Of a DNA stretch of 64,000 nucleotides, positions 1 through 12,497 are shown in pieces. Positions within the stretch are counted from its first letter, which is position 1. The number at the start of each line of letters is the position of its first letter. Source of the stretch: Gnetum montanum (Eukaryota; Streptophyta; Gnetopsida; Gnetales; Gnetaceae); the NCBI GenBank assembly GCA_015680685.1, contig MNCI01037991.1:79158-143157 (forward strand), written 5' to 3'. The translations under genes and the position numbers were made by a program. The notes beneath the pieces are model-generated. The model ran no database searches, was not told where the DNA came from, and saw only the letters and a list, made by a program, of their open reading frames with translations.

Positions 1-600
1 TCAGGATCCACCTCGATCCCTTCTTGTGAGATTTGGTGTCCCAAAACAGTGCCTTCTTGTACCATGAGATGGATCTTTTGCCAGTTGAGCTATAAGTTAG
101 TTTCTACACACTGCTTCAAAACCTCCTCAAGGCAGTCCAAGGCTTGCTCGAATGTTGTCCCATAGGTGGAGAAATCATCCATGAAAACTTCTATACCATT
201 GCCGATTTGCTGTTGGAAGATGTTGAGGACAAGGTGTTGGAAGGTTGCAGGAATGTTACACAAGCCAAAGGGCATTTTCTTATATGTGAAAGTCCCCTAA
301 GGACTCATAAACGTTGTCTTAGCTTGGTCCTCTAGAATAATCTGGATTTGGTTATAGCCACTGTAACTATCCACGAATATGTAGTAATAATGCCCCAAAA
401 TGGTATCCAACACTTGGTCCACAAATGGGAGGGGAAAATGATTCTTAAAGGTTGCCATATTTAGTAATCGAAAATCGATACAGACCCTCCATTTTCCACT
501 CACTATCTACAATGGGGTAGATGAATCCCACCTTCAGTAATTGTTCAATTTCATCCTTGACGAATGGTTTAAGTTTGGGATTCAATTGGCCTTATGGCTA
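1..600 (-). pseudogene. Athila-like RT fragment (element A, cut by window edge)
   Basis: Reverse transcriptase of a Ty3/gypsy polyprotein read on the minus strand, which would copy element RNA into DNA in the virus-like particle. Visible pieces are the N-terminal palm part with WRVCIDFRLLN and FPLPFVDQVLD (297-503), then MPFGLCNIPATFQ and the catalytic FMDDFSTYG (90-275). The FMDD aspartates are intact. The two pieces are in different frames and separated by stops, so the domain is dead. The rest of RT, RNase H and integrase would lie to the left, outside the window. FMDDFSxYG is typical of the Athila lineage. The call as gypsy RT is firm; the lineage is an inference supported by the PBS at 4178-4195. 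Confidence 0.9.
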
Positions 601-1019
601 TTTTTGTGGCTTCATGGAGTGATCGATATAGATTTAATGTTTGCATACCCTAGGATCAATCCCTGTTAACTCAGGATATGACCATGTAAAGGCAGTCAAC
701 CACTTGTTCACCATCCTTAGCAATTTCTCCTTTTGCTCAGGAGAAAGAGTGGAATTGATTATTACTAGCTTACCATTTTGTAAGAATGCATATTTTAGGT
801 TGACTGGTAAGGGCTTTAGTTCTAGGTGCTCCTGTTTAAAGCTTTCAGGGATCTGTAGCTTTCCCTAATCAGTAACATCATTAGTAGTGGAAAGTTGTTG
901 ATGGACTTATTCCGGTTCACCTATGCTCCCCATATAGGTACATACAAGGCCCTTAGAGGGTTCCATGCATAGGGCACTACTATCAGAGTTAGTGGTCAAC
1001 TACTGGGTGCCTTCTTGAT

Positions 1020-1700
1020 TCATGGCTACTGCATATAGGCATCATTGGATTTGTGACTTGGTGACACACCAACTACATGCTCAAATGGATGTCCACTTAA
1101 TGGACCAGAGTTGTTGCACAAAGTTGCACCCAGAATCACTATACATAATGCATGAGACACACTTCTTCTTGATCTTCCCAAAAGGATTTTCCTTGGAAAT
1201 TTCAAGGGAGAGATCTTGAAGTCCCAAAAATGCATCCACCATACTGAGCCATGCACTTCCCATTATAATCGAGAAGTCTCCCTTATAGTTATTGACACAG
1301 ATCACTAGGAAATTAGCAGGGTAGGACCAACCACAAATAATGGTCATAATATCTTCTACCAATCCTAAGGGAATAGTGATGGATTGGTCTGCCAACTTGA
1401 GTTGAATGTTGTTCTTCTTCAATGGAGGCAAGTTCCAAGTCTTGTACATATCATGTGAAATCAAGTTGAAACCTAATCCCAAATCTAGATGAGTTTTGCT
1501 TAGCTGGTTGCCTGCCACTTGAAGGTATATGAGAGGGCTTTCTAGATCAGCCAATTTCCTAGGGAGATGACCTGCCTTGATCCAGTCCATCGCAACATGT
1601 GTTAGCATGATGGTTTTCACATTGGAAGGCATTTGGTTCAAAGGTTTCTCAGAGGATTGAGTATTAGAGGTAGTTAGAGATGAAGGGGCACTGGCCATAG
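1020..1700 (-). pseudogene. Athila-like aspartic protease and linker (element A)
   Basis: The longest clean reading frame of element A, 205 codons at 1081-1698 minus. It corresponds to the retropepsin-like region between gag and RT. Its order is a basic start, DLGLGFNLIS (where DxGxxxNL is the degenerate active-site region), then ADQSITIPLGLVEDI, CGWSYPANFLVI and IIMGSAWLSMVDA. The same order of motifs recurs in elements B (9442-9648), C (23509-23763) and Y (36850-37260), which shows it is a conserved domain and not a chance frame. The usual flap and substrate residues cannot be judged without an alignment. Downstream gag and upstream RT are in other frames. Confidence 0.8.
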
Positions 1701-1799
1701 ATGAGTGTGAGGGTGTGTTTAGGTTATTGATCTAGAAGAAACAATGTTTCCATGGCTTTGGTTTTGACCCACTTGGCTAAGAAGTCGGTTGTAAATTGA

Positions 1800-4034
1800 C
1801 AACCTTCATGGCTTTATGCTGCTATGGCTATGAAGGTATTTCTCCTTGCATGGGTGGAGCATGAGGTAGTTGAGTTGAGGGCTGATGGATAGGTATGGTC
1901 AAAGATGTGGCAAAGGATAGTGCAGATGTGGGTTTTCCCCCTTGGGTGATGGAGATGGGGCCCAAAATTATTTTGGAGGGTAGTAATGATTTTGAAAGGT
2001 TGTGTGACTAGAAGAGTCCCATGGGGAGATTGGTTGTTGAATCTAGTACCCATAAGGATCTGGTTGCTGGTAAGGGTACTGCTGCCTTAGGGGTGGCATC
2101 TCCCATGACTATGGGTGCTACCACTACTGGTAGTGATCATACATTTGTGGTGGAGCTCCACTTAGATAATATCCTGGTTGCTGGTGGAACTGCTTGGAAT
2201 TGCCTTGGGGATAGGACAATCTCTAGGGTGTTTAACTTTTTGCTAAGGGTTTAGAGTGTACATCCCAGAGTCTTGAAAATGTGACACTACAAGGCAACAT
2301 CCCTTAGGATGTTCATATTGGCATATGTTACATCCATCATCCTCCTCAGTGTCTTTGTCTACAACTAGTTCTACCACAGCAACCTTGCCTTTACCCTTGT
2401 GGTAGGCACATTCAGCCTCTTTTCTTCTTTGTTGATCCTAATCATTACTTTGTTCTTTGGATTCTGCTATGATTTTTAGAATACTTTGGAATTTTTCATC
2501 CAAATAATCCCACATCTTATCCACCTTGGCTGAAATGTTAGAAGTGAACCTTTGTATGGGTAAAGTCTTCCTATTCACTACTGCATTCAAAGATGACTCC
2601 TCGTCTTCATAGAATCAGACCTCCCTCTTCTGGATGGAAGGGTCTTGATTATATTCCTTTGCACTTTCACATTTCCATAGTTCTTCTTCTTCCTTGGCTA
2701 CCTACTCAATTAATCATTGAAGTTGATGAATCCTTAACTTGGATAGCTACCCTTGAGCATAAGTGCCAAGGGTCCTTCTTGTTTCGAAGTGGAGCCCATC
2801 TATAACATGGTGGAGTTGTTCCCGCTAAGATTAATCATGACTAGGGCATCGGTGCAAAAAGGAGTAATATCTGCTCATGGTTGCATCCAAGGGCTTGTTG
2901 CTACCTTTTTTCCACACTTGAATATGTTGTTTCAAATTAGACACTCTGGAGTAGGTTTGGTATTTGTCATTGAAGAGATCCAGCATCGTACTCCATCGCT
3001 TGATTAATTCTAGTTCCAAAGAGTAGTACTAGATTTTTGCTTCCTTGGTGAGTGTTTGAGGGAATAGATTGAGTTTCTACCATTCATTTTTGATATTCTA
3101 TAGGATGCAGGCATCATGAAAGGCTTGCAGGTGAGTCTGTGGATCACAATTATATCCCCCTTCAAACCTGGGAATGTTGTTCATATCAAGTTGCTTGATC
3201 TGACTATCTCGCAAATGCCTAGTAGGTATGTGAACTTCCTCTACTATGTTGATCATGCTTCAAGTATCAAGTAGTGATTCATCAAGATCATGATGATAGC
3301 CATGGAATCCATGGTGGTCCCTACTGCCTATCCTTTCGTGATAGTGATCCTCTCATGACTACTCACATCCTTGGTCATGTCGTCCCCATCGGCTCCTTCA
3401 ATCATCATCATCATGGTCCCTCCTACGATGGTTGTGGTCAAATTCAGAACCTAATGAAGCCAAGGTAAAAAGAGGGGAATGATGACAACCTTGACCATCA
3501 TGTCCATCTTCACCTTTGTCATGATCTCCTCTGGGAGATTCCTTAGCATCTTGGAACTCCCAGTCACTTCAACCTCTATTATGTATGATGGATTGGATGT
3601 TCTGACATGGGGGCAGAGATGCAAAAGAGCATGAACTATGAGGAATAGGTTCCTCATCATTCATGGTCAGTCTATAGGGACAAAGGTTTACTAGACCATT
3701 TGCCCTTTGCTCATTCATGGTGTTTGGCCTGGTGTAGGTCCCACCTACATTGTGCCTCATTTGGATGATAGTCCTGATAATCATGATCCTCCATCCTATA
3801 CTCCTCCACTCAGTCTTGGATGCCCAATCTAGTGAGAGTTTGGAGTAGCATTCCAGGAATTGATCGATCAAGGGGCAATATGACATTACCCTCCATGTCT
3901 TGCCATCACATCTACTCATCTTGATGCAAGATGAAGGTGAAGTTGGGTACATACTCATCTGGATGAGTATATATTACTTGACATTCCTAGGGTACTTGTG
4001 GGTTGGATTCGTCTTGCCTATGAGAAGAAGACAT
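1800..4034 (-). pseudogene. Athila-like gag remnant (element A)
   Basis: Capsid/nucleocapsid region read on the minus strand from a likely ATG at 4034, where the frame opens MSSSHRQDESNPQVP; elements C and Y also open with MS-S/P-S-S. Recognisable blocks are the N-terminal part (3569-3958), the capsid-like RRWSTMLDLFNDKYQTYSRVSN region (2831-3019; the first residues are partly changed here) and, near 2290-2325, a cysteine motif NICQYEHPKGCC. Frameshifts and stops interrupt all of it. The 3' third (1800-2250) is proline- and tyrosine-rich and low in conserved motifs. Homology with gag of elements B, C and Y in the same order is the main evidence. Confidence 0.8.
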
Positions 4035-4177
4035 ATCAGTGGTAAATAATAAATAACTAAGTATGCTATATTGTTACCTAAGTCATTTAGTGTGAGTATA
4101 TTTCAACATTCTGGGTCTATTCCAATGAAGTGAGTGATGATCGTGCTAAGGCTAGATCATGCATAGAAGATTAATAG

Positions 4178-4195
4178 TCCCCAGCAACAACGCTA
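4178..4195 (-). other. Primer-binding site of element A (tRNA-Asp type)
   Basis: On the minus strand this reads TAGCGTTGTTGCTGGGGA, close to the complement of the plant tRNA-Asp 3' end (TGGCGCCGTTGCCGGGGA). It begins a couple of bases inside the 5' LTR end and fixes the orientation of element A. Confidence 0.8.
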
Positions 4196-4196
4196 A

Positions 4197-5089
4197 TCAT
4201 GAGCGGTGAGATACCCCTATGCCCCCGACCATACGAATCATGAGCATTCATACATGACCTAGTTGAGTTTCAAAGATCGTAAGCACTTACGTACATGGAA
4301 TTATAGCTAGTAAAACTTCAATTTAGAATGGTCATTGTCCTCTCAACCTCACTTGTAACATTCTTGCATGATGGTTAAGTGAGACTAAGGCATATGATTT
4401 TTATGTATTTTCTTCTTATCTTTAATGTCTAATTCTTCTAGTGTAGGGAATGAAAGACTACCTAATTTTACAATTTCTCTACTCTATCACTTAACTATCC
4501 CTAGCATAAACAACTGATCCCATCCTCTATGCACATCTTGAGCATGTCCAAACCACTACTAGGTTGTTAGACATTAGTCGTCACTGGGTTGCCATGTGTC
4601 AGATATATGTTTGAGATGGTCATGCTTATGGTTCTCATAAACTATAACAAGGACTAGAACTGTAAAGTGATAATCATAATAAAAGCTTCTAAAATTATTA
4701 AAATATTAAAACATTTTAAAGCTTAAGTAGTTTAATCCAAATGCTGCAAGGAATGTTAAAAAAGCTCATCTTTATTTCTCATCACGCTAATGGCTTAGGT
4801 ACATTAGCAATCGAATAAAGAGTCATACACTCTTTAGACTCCTACTATGGGTACTTGGGAAATATGCTAACTTTCATGGAGGCAAACTGCAAGAGCTTCA
4901 CTAGAATTTCAATAGGAGATGGCATAAATGTGTTGGGTGCATGCATATTTATAGAAGGAAATGGACTCTGCATTAACGAGGCCACATCAACGCTTGAAAA
5001 GATGCATTGACGGCGTCATGTCGACATGTTCGTGTTAACGAGGCTTTGTCGATGTGGCCTAGTCAACACAACAACTGAATGCTTCATCA
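4197..5089 (-). repeat. 5' LTR of element A
   Basis: About 893 bp on the minus strand, from TGATGAAGC at 5089 to CTCATGA beside the PBS. It carries a TATAAATA box (4948-4958 region). The R-U5 part is clearly alignable with the LTRs of B, C and Y, including the stretch near 4740-4870 (aatgttaaaaaagctcatctttatt and following). Its U3 lacks the GATATC palindromes of the others and instead holds an inverted repeat, GGCCACATC at 4980-4988 and GATGTGGCC at 5051-5059. The right edge abuts the truncated LTR of element B, suggesting A inserted into B's 3' LTR. Confidence 0.8.
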
Positions 5090-5151
5090 GTAGCCTAACA
5101 TAAGTAATCATTTCCACTTCCGAGACACATTGTGAACTTCATGTAAAAAAT

Positions 5152-5641
5152 GCTAGGTTGTCAAATGCTAACTATTTTTGAGCTACCAACTATCACACAT
5201 ATGTTTGAAGGGGTCGTGCTTGTGTATTTTAATTAGTTGCTTAATTAATCAAAATTAATTACTAAATGAATAACATTAAATGTGAATTTCATGAAATCAC
5301 AATGTATAAATGCATAAAGAAAGAAAGTCTCAAGTGCTACAAGGATGAATCAAAGAGCTCATCTTTATTACCAACACAATGGTATGTTCAAGTACATCAA
5401 TGCTTGAATAAAGATTCAATTACACTTAGACCTCCTACAACAGGCACTTGGAAAATATTCTAACTCTCTAATGAAAAAAATGCAAGAATTTTGCTACTTG
5501 ACTTCCAAAACTACTATTGAATTATGTGACCAGGGGCTATATTTATAGGCCCAGGAGTACTCCGCAATATCGCATGCCCAAAATTGCATCTTGGGTCATG
5601 ATATCGCATACCTGATATCATGTACTTGATATCAAGGCTCA
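5152..5641 (-). repeat. 3' LTR fragment of element B
   Basis: Minus-strand LTR starting TGAGCCTTGATATC at 5641. It has several GATATC palindromes (5560-5640), a TATA-like atttata near 5550 and an R-U5 part similar to 12900-13200. The U5 end is missing at about 5152, where 60 bp of unassigned sequence (5090-5151) separates it from the LTR of A. Confidence 0.75.
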
Positions 5642-5699
5642 TGTAAAACACAATTCATCAAGTTGAAAAATCTAAAAGCATTCTAATTAATTCTAGTCT

Positions 5700-6930
5700 T
5701 ATAGAAAAACTAAAAGTAATCTCATAGTCTAGTCCCTTAATTTAAGAAGCCTTTAGCTACTAAGCATCCTTTGTTTTGAAGCACTTCATCATGTTCATTC
5801 AGCTTATTTGCAAAATCCACTTGGTTCCAATAACATTAGCTCATTTTGATCATGGAAGAAGCTCTCAAGTATTATTCTTTTCAATTTTTTTCATCTCTTC
5901 ATCCATGTCCTTTCTCTAGTCTTCAGTCCCAAAAGCTTCTTTAACTGTTACAAGAATGAAGAAGGCAAGACAACATACTAATAAGCCATGTTCAATTATT
6001 TTAGATCTACTCATCCTTTTTCTAAGAGATGTCCTAAGGATATTTATCATGGGTTTGAATCTTTGCATTCTTCTCCTTATACCATCATCGGGTGTAGCTT
6101 CTTACTCTATTTATACCTTATTAATTGAGACTAGATACTCTTTTTCAATCTCATTGACTTATCCAAATGCTAAAATACCATCATCATTTTCTTCTTCATC
6201 TGCATTCATAAATTTTTCATCAACTTCATTTTATAGCTAGAACTTTCCATAGTCATTTTAGAGTTTTTTCTAGATCCATTATCAATTCGTTGGAGAAGCA
6301 TTAGAGGGAAGAAGCTATAATCTTTGGAGATCCATTAGGAAGGATTGGAGAAGAATCTAATGCTATATTTGTTATAGCTTTACCTCTATTACTTCTTCTG
6401 GAATTGATCTAAGACAAGAATTAAAGATTAATATAAAAAGAAGAAATCCATCATTTCTTAATACTAAAGATCCCTTTACTTCCTACAGAAATAATATGCT
6501 CTTATAGTATTAAAGATAATGATTCTATTGGCTTTTACAAACTGCCCTTGTAATTTTGTTAATGGGCTTAGCTAACCATCACAATAAATAAAATTTTAAT
6601 TCTTTCATATAATGGCCCTCTACATCTATCCTTTTCTATATTCCAAATCCTTTTTTCATGATGCTTTTGGATGCGATTAGCTTTAATTGTAAATGATCTT
6701 TCTATCTTGTGACCAATTACGTTTATTTTTTATAGCTCCAAATAAATAGCTTAGGCTGTAGATTATAATACTTAGCTATTTTCTTCTTTAAAGATTATAA
6801 ATCTCCATTTCCTTTGATGATGTGGCACAACTCTGTCTTTTATTGTAGCTCAATAGAATCAAAATATGATTCTAAATGGTTTTAGCTTTGAGAAACCTAT
6901 TGGAGCTAGTTTATATCCTTTGTGATAAGC
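5700..6930 (-). pseudogene. Ty1/copia polyprotein fragment
   Basis: The minus strand at 5730-6000 reads VKEAFGTED, then DMDEEMKKIEKNNTWELL (one stop at the W position), VIGTKWILQIS and a decayed RLVAKGF-type motif ending IKGL. This is the start of a copia RT (pattern DEEMxAIxxNxTWELV ... KWVYKxK ... KARLVAKG). Further upstream the reading is acid-rich, as in the linker before copia RT, and near 6830 a weak LCHxxxGN..SLKK recalls the pre-integrase region. It is full of stops. It sits between element B's 3' LTR and B's integrase, so it replaces or interrupts the integrase C-terminus. Confidence 0.75.
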
Positions 6931-6934
6931 TTTC

Positions 6935-7560
6935 CTTTTACTAAGGCACATCAACCCTATAAGCTTTAGTCCATTTTGTGCAATAGTTAACTACTACAAT
7001 GATGTACACCTTTCCATTAGACATGGGGTTGATGAAGCCCATGAAATCAATGCCCTAGAGATTAAAAGGCTTAAGTGATTGAATTCACTGTTATGATCCT
7101 TCCATTCATATAGTTAACCCTCCTTCTTGTTGGAAACATTCACACAAATGAGAGAATTGATAAGGATCTATGAAGATGGTTGGCTAGTAATATCCTACCA
7201 TGAAGATTTTAATGGACATTCTCCTGCCAGCATAATTGCTGCTACAAGAATCCTTAGGAGCATCTTGGCGAATTCAAAGTTGATAACTATTGGGCATGCA
7301 CCATCATACCAGACCATCGATGCAAATCTTGTAATAATTGCCCTTAAACTCCATATAGTGTTTTTCCTAGGGAAGAAACTATTGTTTCTTCCTTATATTC
7401 CATTCTTGTGATAGTTCTTGACTGAGTAGATAGGAGAGGATTTCATCATACCAATTGAACTCTTTGGGATTTTAACCTTTAGTAGCTCTAGAAAAGAGAA
7501 GTTCATCTAGGAATTGGTTGGAAAATATCTTTCATCCTCTTTGTTTTCTAATCATAACAA
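6935..7560 (-). pseudogene. Athila-like integrase fragment (element B)
   Basis: Minus-strand integrase remnant. The core start IDFMGFINPMSNGK and VYIIVVVNYCTKW are readable at 6960-7050. The zinc-binding N-terminal region lies at 7100-7450 in several frames. The reading stops near 6935 at the copia fragment, so the second catalytic aspartate, the glutamate and the C-terminal domain are missing. The first catalytic Asp (IDF) is present. In the intact arrangement this protein would join the cDNA to host DNA. Confidence 0.8.
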
Positions 7561-8900
7561 AGACAAGTGGTCAACGAGCACATTCTTGGTTCCATTTTTG
7601 TCCACCATAGTAAAATCAAACTCTTGAAGGATCACTAACCATTGTATGATATGACAACTCACCATTGGTTTGTTCATGAGGAGTGGGATAGCATTGTGAT
7701 ATGTGTGCACAAAAACTTAATATCCAAGCATAGAGTACCTAAATTTCTCTAAGGTATACACCAATACCATTAGCTCTTCTATAGTGGTGTACTTCAATTA
7801 TGCTCCCACAATTCTTTAGCTTGCACAATGGATTTAGTAAGGAGATTTTTGATCATCCAATTGTGTAAGCACAACTCCCAAGGCATAACTAGATGCATTA
7901 TTCATAATGTGAAATGGCCTAAACTAGTTAGGTGCACATAGAATTGGAGTTTCTACAAGCTTTTGTTTTAACTATTTGAATGCATTCTTACATTTCCTAG
8001 TCCAAGTGAAAGGTGCATTCTTCTTTGTTAACTTCACCAATGGTTTAGCAATTTTTGAGAAGTTCTAGATGAAGCATCTCTAATATTTAGTATGGCCAAG
8101 AAATGACCTTACATCTTTCAATATTTTTGATTGCTTAGTGATTCCTTGGATGACTTGTAGTTTTTCTAGGTCCACCTCAATCCCTTTTCTTGAAATTTTA
8201 TGCCCTAGTACAATGTCCTTTTAGACCATTAAATGACTTTTTTTCTAATTAAGCTTCAAGTTAGTCTCCATGCAACATTGAAGCACCTACTCAAGCTAGT
8301 CCATGGCTTGCTCAAATGTAGCTTCATAGGTAGAGAAGTCATCCATGAAGTCTTCTAACCCACTACCAATTTTTTGTTGGAAGATGCTAAGGACCAACCA
8401 TTGGAATGTAACATGGAAATTATATAGGCAAAATGAAATTTTTCTATATGCAAAAGTCCACCATGGAATTGTGAAGGTAATTTTAGCTTGGTCCTCTAGT
8501 GCTATCTAGATTTAGTTATAACCACTATAACCATCCAGACACTATAGTAGTAATGCCTTGTTAGGGTATCCAACACTTGGTCAACAAATGGAAATAGAAA
8601 GTAATCCTTGTAGGTTTCCATGTTCAAGTGATCCTTCTAGGTTTCCATGTTTAGTAGCTAAAATTCTATGCAAAATCTCAATTTTCCTCCTTTTTTTTGA
8701 AATAATAATGAGTAGCCTAACCCATTCACTATCTACAATTCGATAGATGAACCCTAGTTTAAGGAGTTGTTCTGTGTTCTCCTTGATAACTTGCTTAAGT
8801 TTGGGGTTCAATCATTATTGTTGCTACCTCTTTGACTTGATGAAGGGGTCTATATAGATATGATGCTAACATATCCATGGATCTATTCCTATAAGCTCAT
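7561..8900 (-). pseudogene. Athila-like RT-RNase H remnant (element B)
   Basis: Minus-strand RNase H (7600-8000; LKYTTIEE, VYTLEKFRYSMLGY, VFVHTYHNAIPLL) followed upstream by RT (8010-8900; FMDDFSTYEATFEQA at about 8310-8355, FLGHTKY, the IEVDLEKLQVIQGIT connection block, and the palm start near 8600-8810). Stops and frameshifts are frequent. The FMDD residues survive, but RNase H has Y in place of the D of the usual TDH motif (THYH region). The order RT then RNase H matches element C. Confidence 0.85.
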
Positions 8901-9199
8901 GATATACCAAGTAAAGACTATTGGCCATTTTTTATCACGTTCAACATTTTCTATTTTTATTCTAGAGAAAGTGTGGCATTGATTATTACTAGATTACCAT
9001 TTTTAAAAAAGGCATATTCCATGCTTGTTGGTAAAGCCTTTAGTTTGAGGGGCTCTTGCTTGAAGTTATCAGGGATATTCAACTCTCCCTAATCTATTTT
9101 TCTTTGTGCTTTGGAAAGTTGACAATGGAGTTCCTCTATTTTATTCCTACTTTCAATATATATGCTAGTAAGGCTCTCAGATTGTTCCATGCACATAGT

Positions 9200-9960
9200 G
9201 GATTTGGCTTGAGCTTCTATTACTAGCCACTAGGTATCTTCTCATTTTCTGGCTACTACATATAGGTACCTTTAAATCACTATTGTTTCAACATACTAAT
9301 TGCATGCTTGAATTGATGTATCTTTGATTGTCCATAGTTTTTGCATGTAATGACACCCTTTGGTACTGTATGTGATGCATGGGAATCTTTTTTTCTCAAC
9401 TTACTAAATTCATTTTAATTAAAAAATTTTAAGGAAAGGTCTTAGATCGCCATTCTAGCATTGATCATACTTAGCCATGCCCTTTCCATAATGATAAGAA
9501 AGTTCCCTTGTAATTTTTCACATGAATCATAAAGAAAATCAACAAGATAAGACCACCTATAAATGATGGTCATAATGTCCTCCACTAGACCCAGAGGAAT
9601 AGTGATGTACTGATCTACCAAGTCCAATATGATGTTGCTCTTTTTCAAAGAAGGTAGGTTCTAAGCCTTGTACATTTCTTTGAAAATAAAGTTGACTCAA
9701 AAACCTAAATCTAAGAGAGAGCCTTGAATGGTTTATTTTTTACAATTTCTAAGTAAATGAGGGAACTTCCAGGATCAGATCATTTCCTAGAAAGGTGGCT
9801 AGCCTTTATCCAATCTACAATAGTATGGGTCAATATGAAAGTGTAAATCTAGGAAGAAGTTTAATTTGAAGGTGGCTTAGTAGTATATTTAGAGGTAAAG
9901 ATAATAAGGATAGTAGCCATGAGTGTTTACAAGGGCTTCAAGGGGCTACTAGTTTTGAAG
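9200..9960 (-). pseudogene. Athila-like protease region (element B)
   Basis: The minus strand shows LGFxVNFI, LPSLKKSNIILDLVDQ, then ITIPLGLVEDIMTIIYRW and IIMERAWLSMINA (9442-9648). It is the same block order as the 205-codon protease frame of element A. The active-site region is damaged and the reading is split among frames. Position between gag and RT agrees with a retropepsin. Confidence 0.75.
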
Positions 9961-9999
9961 AATGACCTCTTACAAGGCTTTGATTTAGGACCACCCTAA

Positions 10000-12371
10000 T
10001 GGATATTTGGCTATAGATTTACCATTCTTGCAATATTTCATTGTTGTGGCTATGTGGGGATTTCACCCTACGTGGATGGAGAAAGTGGAAAAGGTATAGT
10101 TGGTTATGATGCAAGGGTTGATTGGTGCTAAGTAGGATGAAAGGGAAAAGGAGACTTACCTTTTGAAGAAGGTTCTCTCAAGTATTGTGAAGGATAATTG
10201 TGATAAGGGAAGGATTCATGGCTAGAAGAGTCATGTAGGAATATATGCTACTAAACATTATATTCATAAGGATCAAGTTACCTACAGGAATATTGCTACC
10301 ATGATGGTGGCATCCCCCACAACTATGGGTGTTGCCATAGCTGGTATTACTCCTAAAGTTGTGGTGATGCTCCACTTGGATAATACATTTGATGGTGGAA
10401 CTTCTACCTATAGTTGCCTTGTGGATAAGGTAACTGCCTAAGTGCTTGTTTCTTTGCTAATTTAGGATTTAATATGTACACTCCAAATTTCTACAAATGT
10501 GTTAACACTAGGCAACATCCCTTAAGATGTTTGTACTAGCATATTTCACATCCTTCATCATCTATTTTGAAATCTGTAACCTCCTTAATTACTGCAACTA
10601 TACCCTTATGCTTGTAATATCCCTATGCTGCATCTTTTCTCTTCCTTCTTTCTTGACCACAATTCCCTTGGTCTCTTCATTCCTTTATGATTTTGAAAAC
10701 TATTTGGAACTTCTCATCTAAGGAATCCCACATCTCATCTATCTTTGCTGATATTTTAGTGATAGATTTTTGTCTCGGCAAAGTTTTCTTTTGTACCAAT
10801 TTATCAAGAAGTGCCTCCCCTTTAGTGTCATAGAAACACACGTTCTTTTTGTGCATGGATAATTCCCTATTATACTCCTATGTACTTTCATGTTGTTTAA
10901 GCTCTCCTCTTCTTTAGCCATTTAATCTATCAACCTTTAGATTTGATGGATTCATAGCTCATAAAGTCTCCCTTGGGCATAGACCTTTAAGGTTTTTTTG
11001 TTTTTCTCCTGAGCCTATCTATGATATGATGGAGCTAATCCCTTTGGGAGTATCAATGGCCTCAACATTAGTGTTGAAGAGAATAGTACCTACCGAGGGC
11101 TGCATTCAAGGACTCATAATTGCCTTATTTCCATCCTTGCATCTTTCTTGATAAGTTGGACACTCTAGAGTACATTTGGTAATTTTCATTGAAGGGTTCC
11201 AACATAGAATTTTATCAGTGGATAAATTCTAATTCTAAGGATTGATACTAGCTTTTAGCTTTCTTGATTAATATTCTTAGGAATAAATTTAGCTTTTGGC
11301 ATTTGTTCTCTATGTTCTATGAGGCACAAGCATCATGAAAGGCTTGAAGATGATTATGTGGATCTAAATTTTATCCCCCTTCAAACCTAGGAATATAGTT
11401 CATATCCAACCTCTTAATTTGACTATCTTTCAAGTACCTTATAGGTATCTACACTACCTCTAAAATATTTAACATGTTTCAAGTAGCTAGCAAAGGCTCA
11501 TTATAGTCATAATGATCTTGGTAGTCTTTTTCATCACCATGATGACTATGATGAGTTATGCTATGCCTCCTATCTCGATGATGTTCCTCCTCTTGTTATT
11601 ATCCTTGCCCTTTTTCTTGATCATCTTAGTGGAGTCTACATTCATCCCTATTTCATCATTCATTTCCATCTCAATTTCATTTATCCCTTCTTCTATCTCA
11701 ACTTCTCTTCTTCTTATTAGAGTTTGAGGATGAAGATGAAAAGGATGATGAGGGTGAAAAAGAAGGAGAACCAACAGAACAATATTTGCTAGTTTTTCTC
11801 CTTTGGTCCATATCTTGATCAGCTTGTCTTTATTTATCATTTTTCTTCTCATTATTCTTATGTTTGAATGAGTGGCTATGATTATTATCTTTTGAGGCTC
11901 CCTAAACTTGAGAACTAGTATTTACCTCACATAGGTCACCCACAATTGACTCCAACCTTTGGTTAAGGGTCTTCTCATCATAAAAAGAAGGAGAGTCTAT
12001 ATATTGGGATTGGTTAGAGGCCTTGTATCATGCCTCCATCTACCAATCTTTCTTACGCTAGGCATCAATAGGATGATAATCTCAATAAGTATGGTTCTGG
12101 ACCTCATACTCTACATTGAATGCAGTGATGCCTAGTTTGATGAGATTTCTCATCAGCATGGTAGAAACTGATCGATCGAGAGGAAACACAATGTTACCTT
12201 CCATATCCCTCTAATGTAGTTGCTCATCTTGATGAGGATGAAAGTAAAATCCAAATTATAAGGATTCAGATGAGTGCATACAACACAAAGTTATTGGAAC
12301 ATTTTTTTGACCTCTTATTTCTAATATCTAGTTGTATATGATGGAGATTCATCCCTGCAAGAAGAAGCCAT
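10000..12371 (-). pseudogene. Athila-like gag remnant (element B)
   Basis: Minus-strand gag from a probable ATG at 12371 (reading MASSCRDESPS) 127 bp inside the PBS. Readable parts are an N-terminal block with GNIVF/TLCFL and LDRS-like residues (12100-12300), an arginine-rich and acidic tract (11556-11852), the capsid-like region around 11000-11350 and a cysteine motif EICQYKHLKGCC near 10510-10550. Many stops are present. The AT content is higher than in C or Y, consistent with longer decay. Confidence 0.75.
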
Positions 12372-12497
12372 GTTAGCTTTTGCTAAAAATAATGTGCTTG
12401 TTCTTATTTTCTTAGTGAGTTATCATTGATTGGTTCTTAAAATGTCTTTGTATAATGTCATGGACTTTTCCTACTTAGTGCACTTAGCTAAACTAAA

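Noticed and set aside
5956-6240. 94-codon plus-strand frame with hydrophobic stretches
   Set aside because: It is the shadow of the copia linker on the minus strand.
11512-11727. Hydrophobic plus-strand frame resembling a membrane protein
   Set aside because: Antisense of the Lys/Glu-rich gag tract of element B; low-complexity complement.
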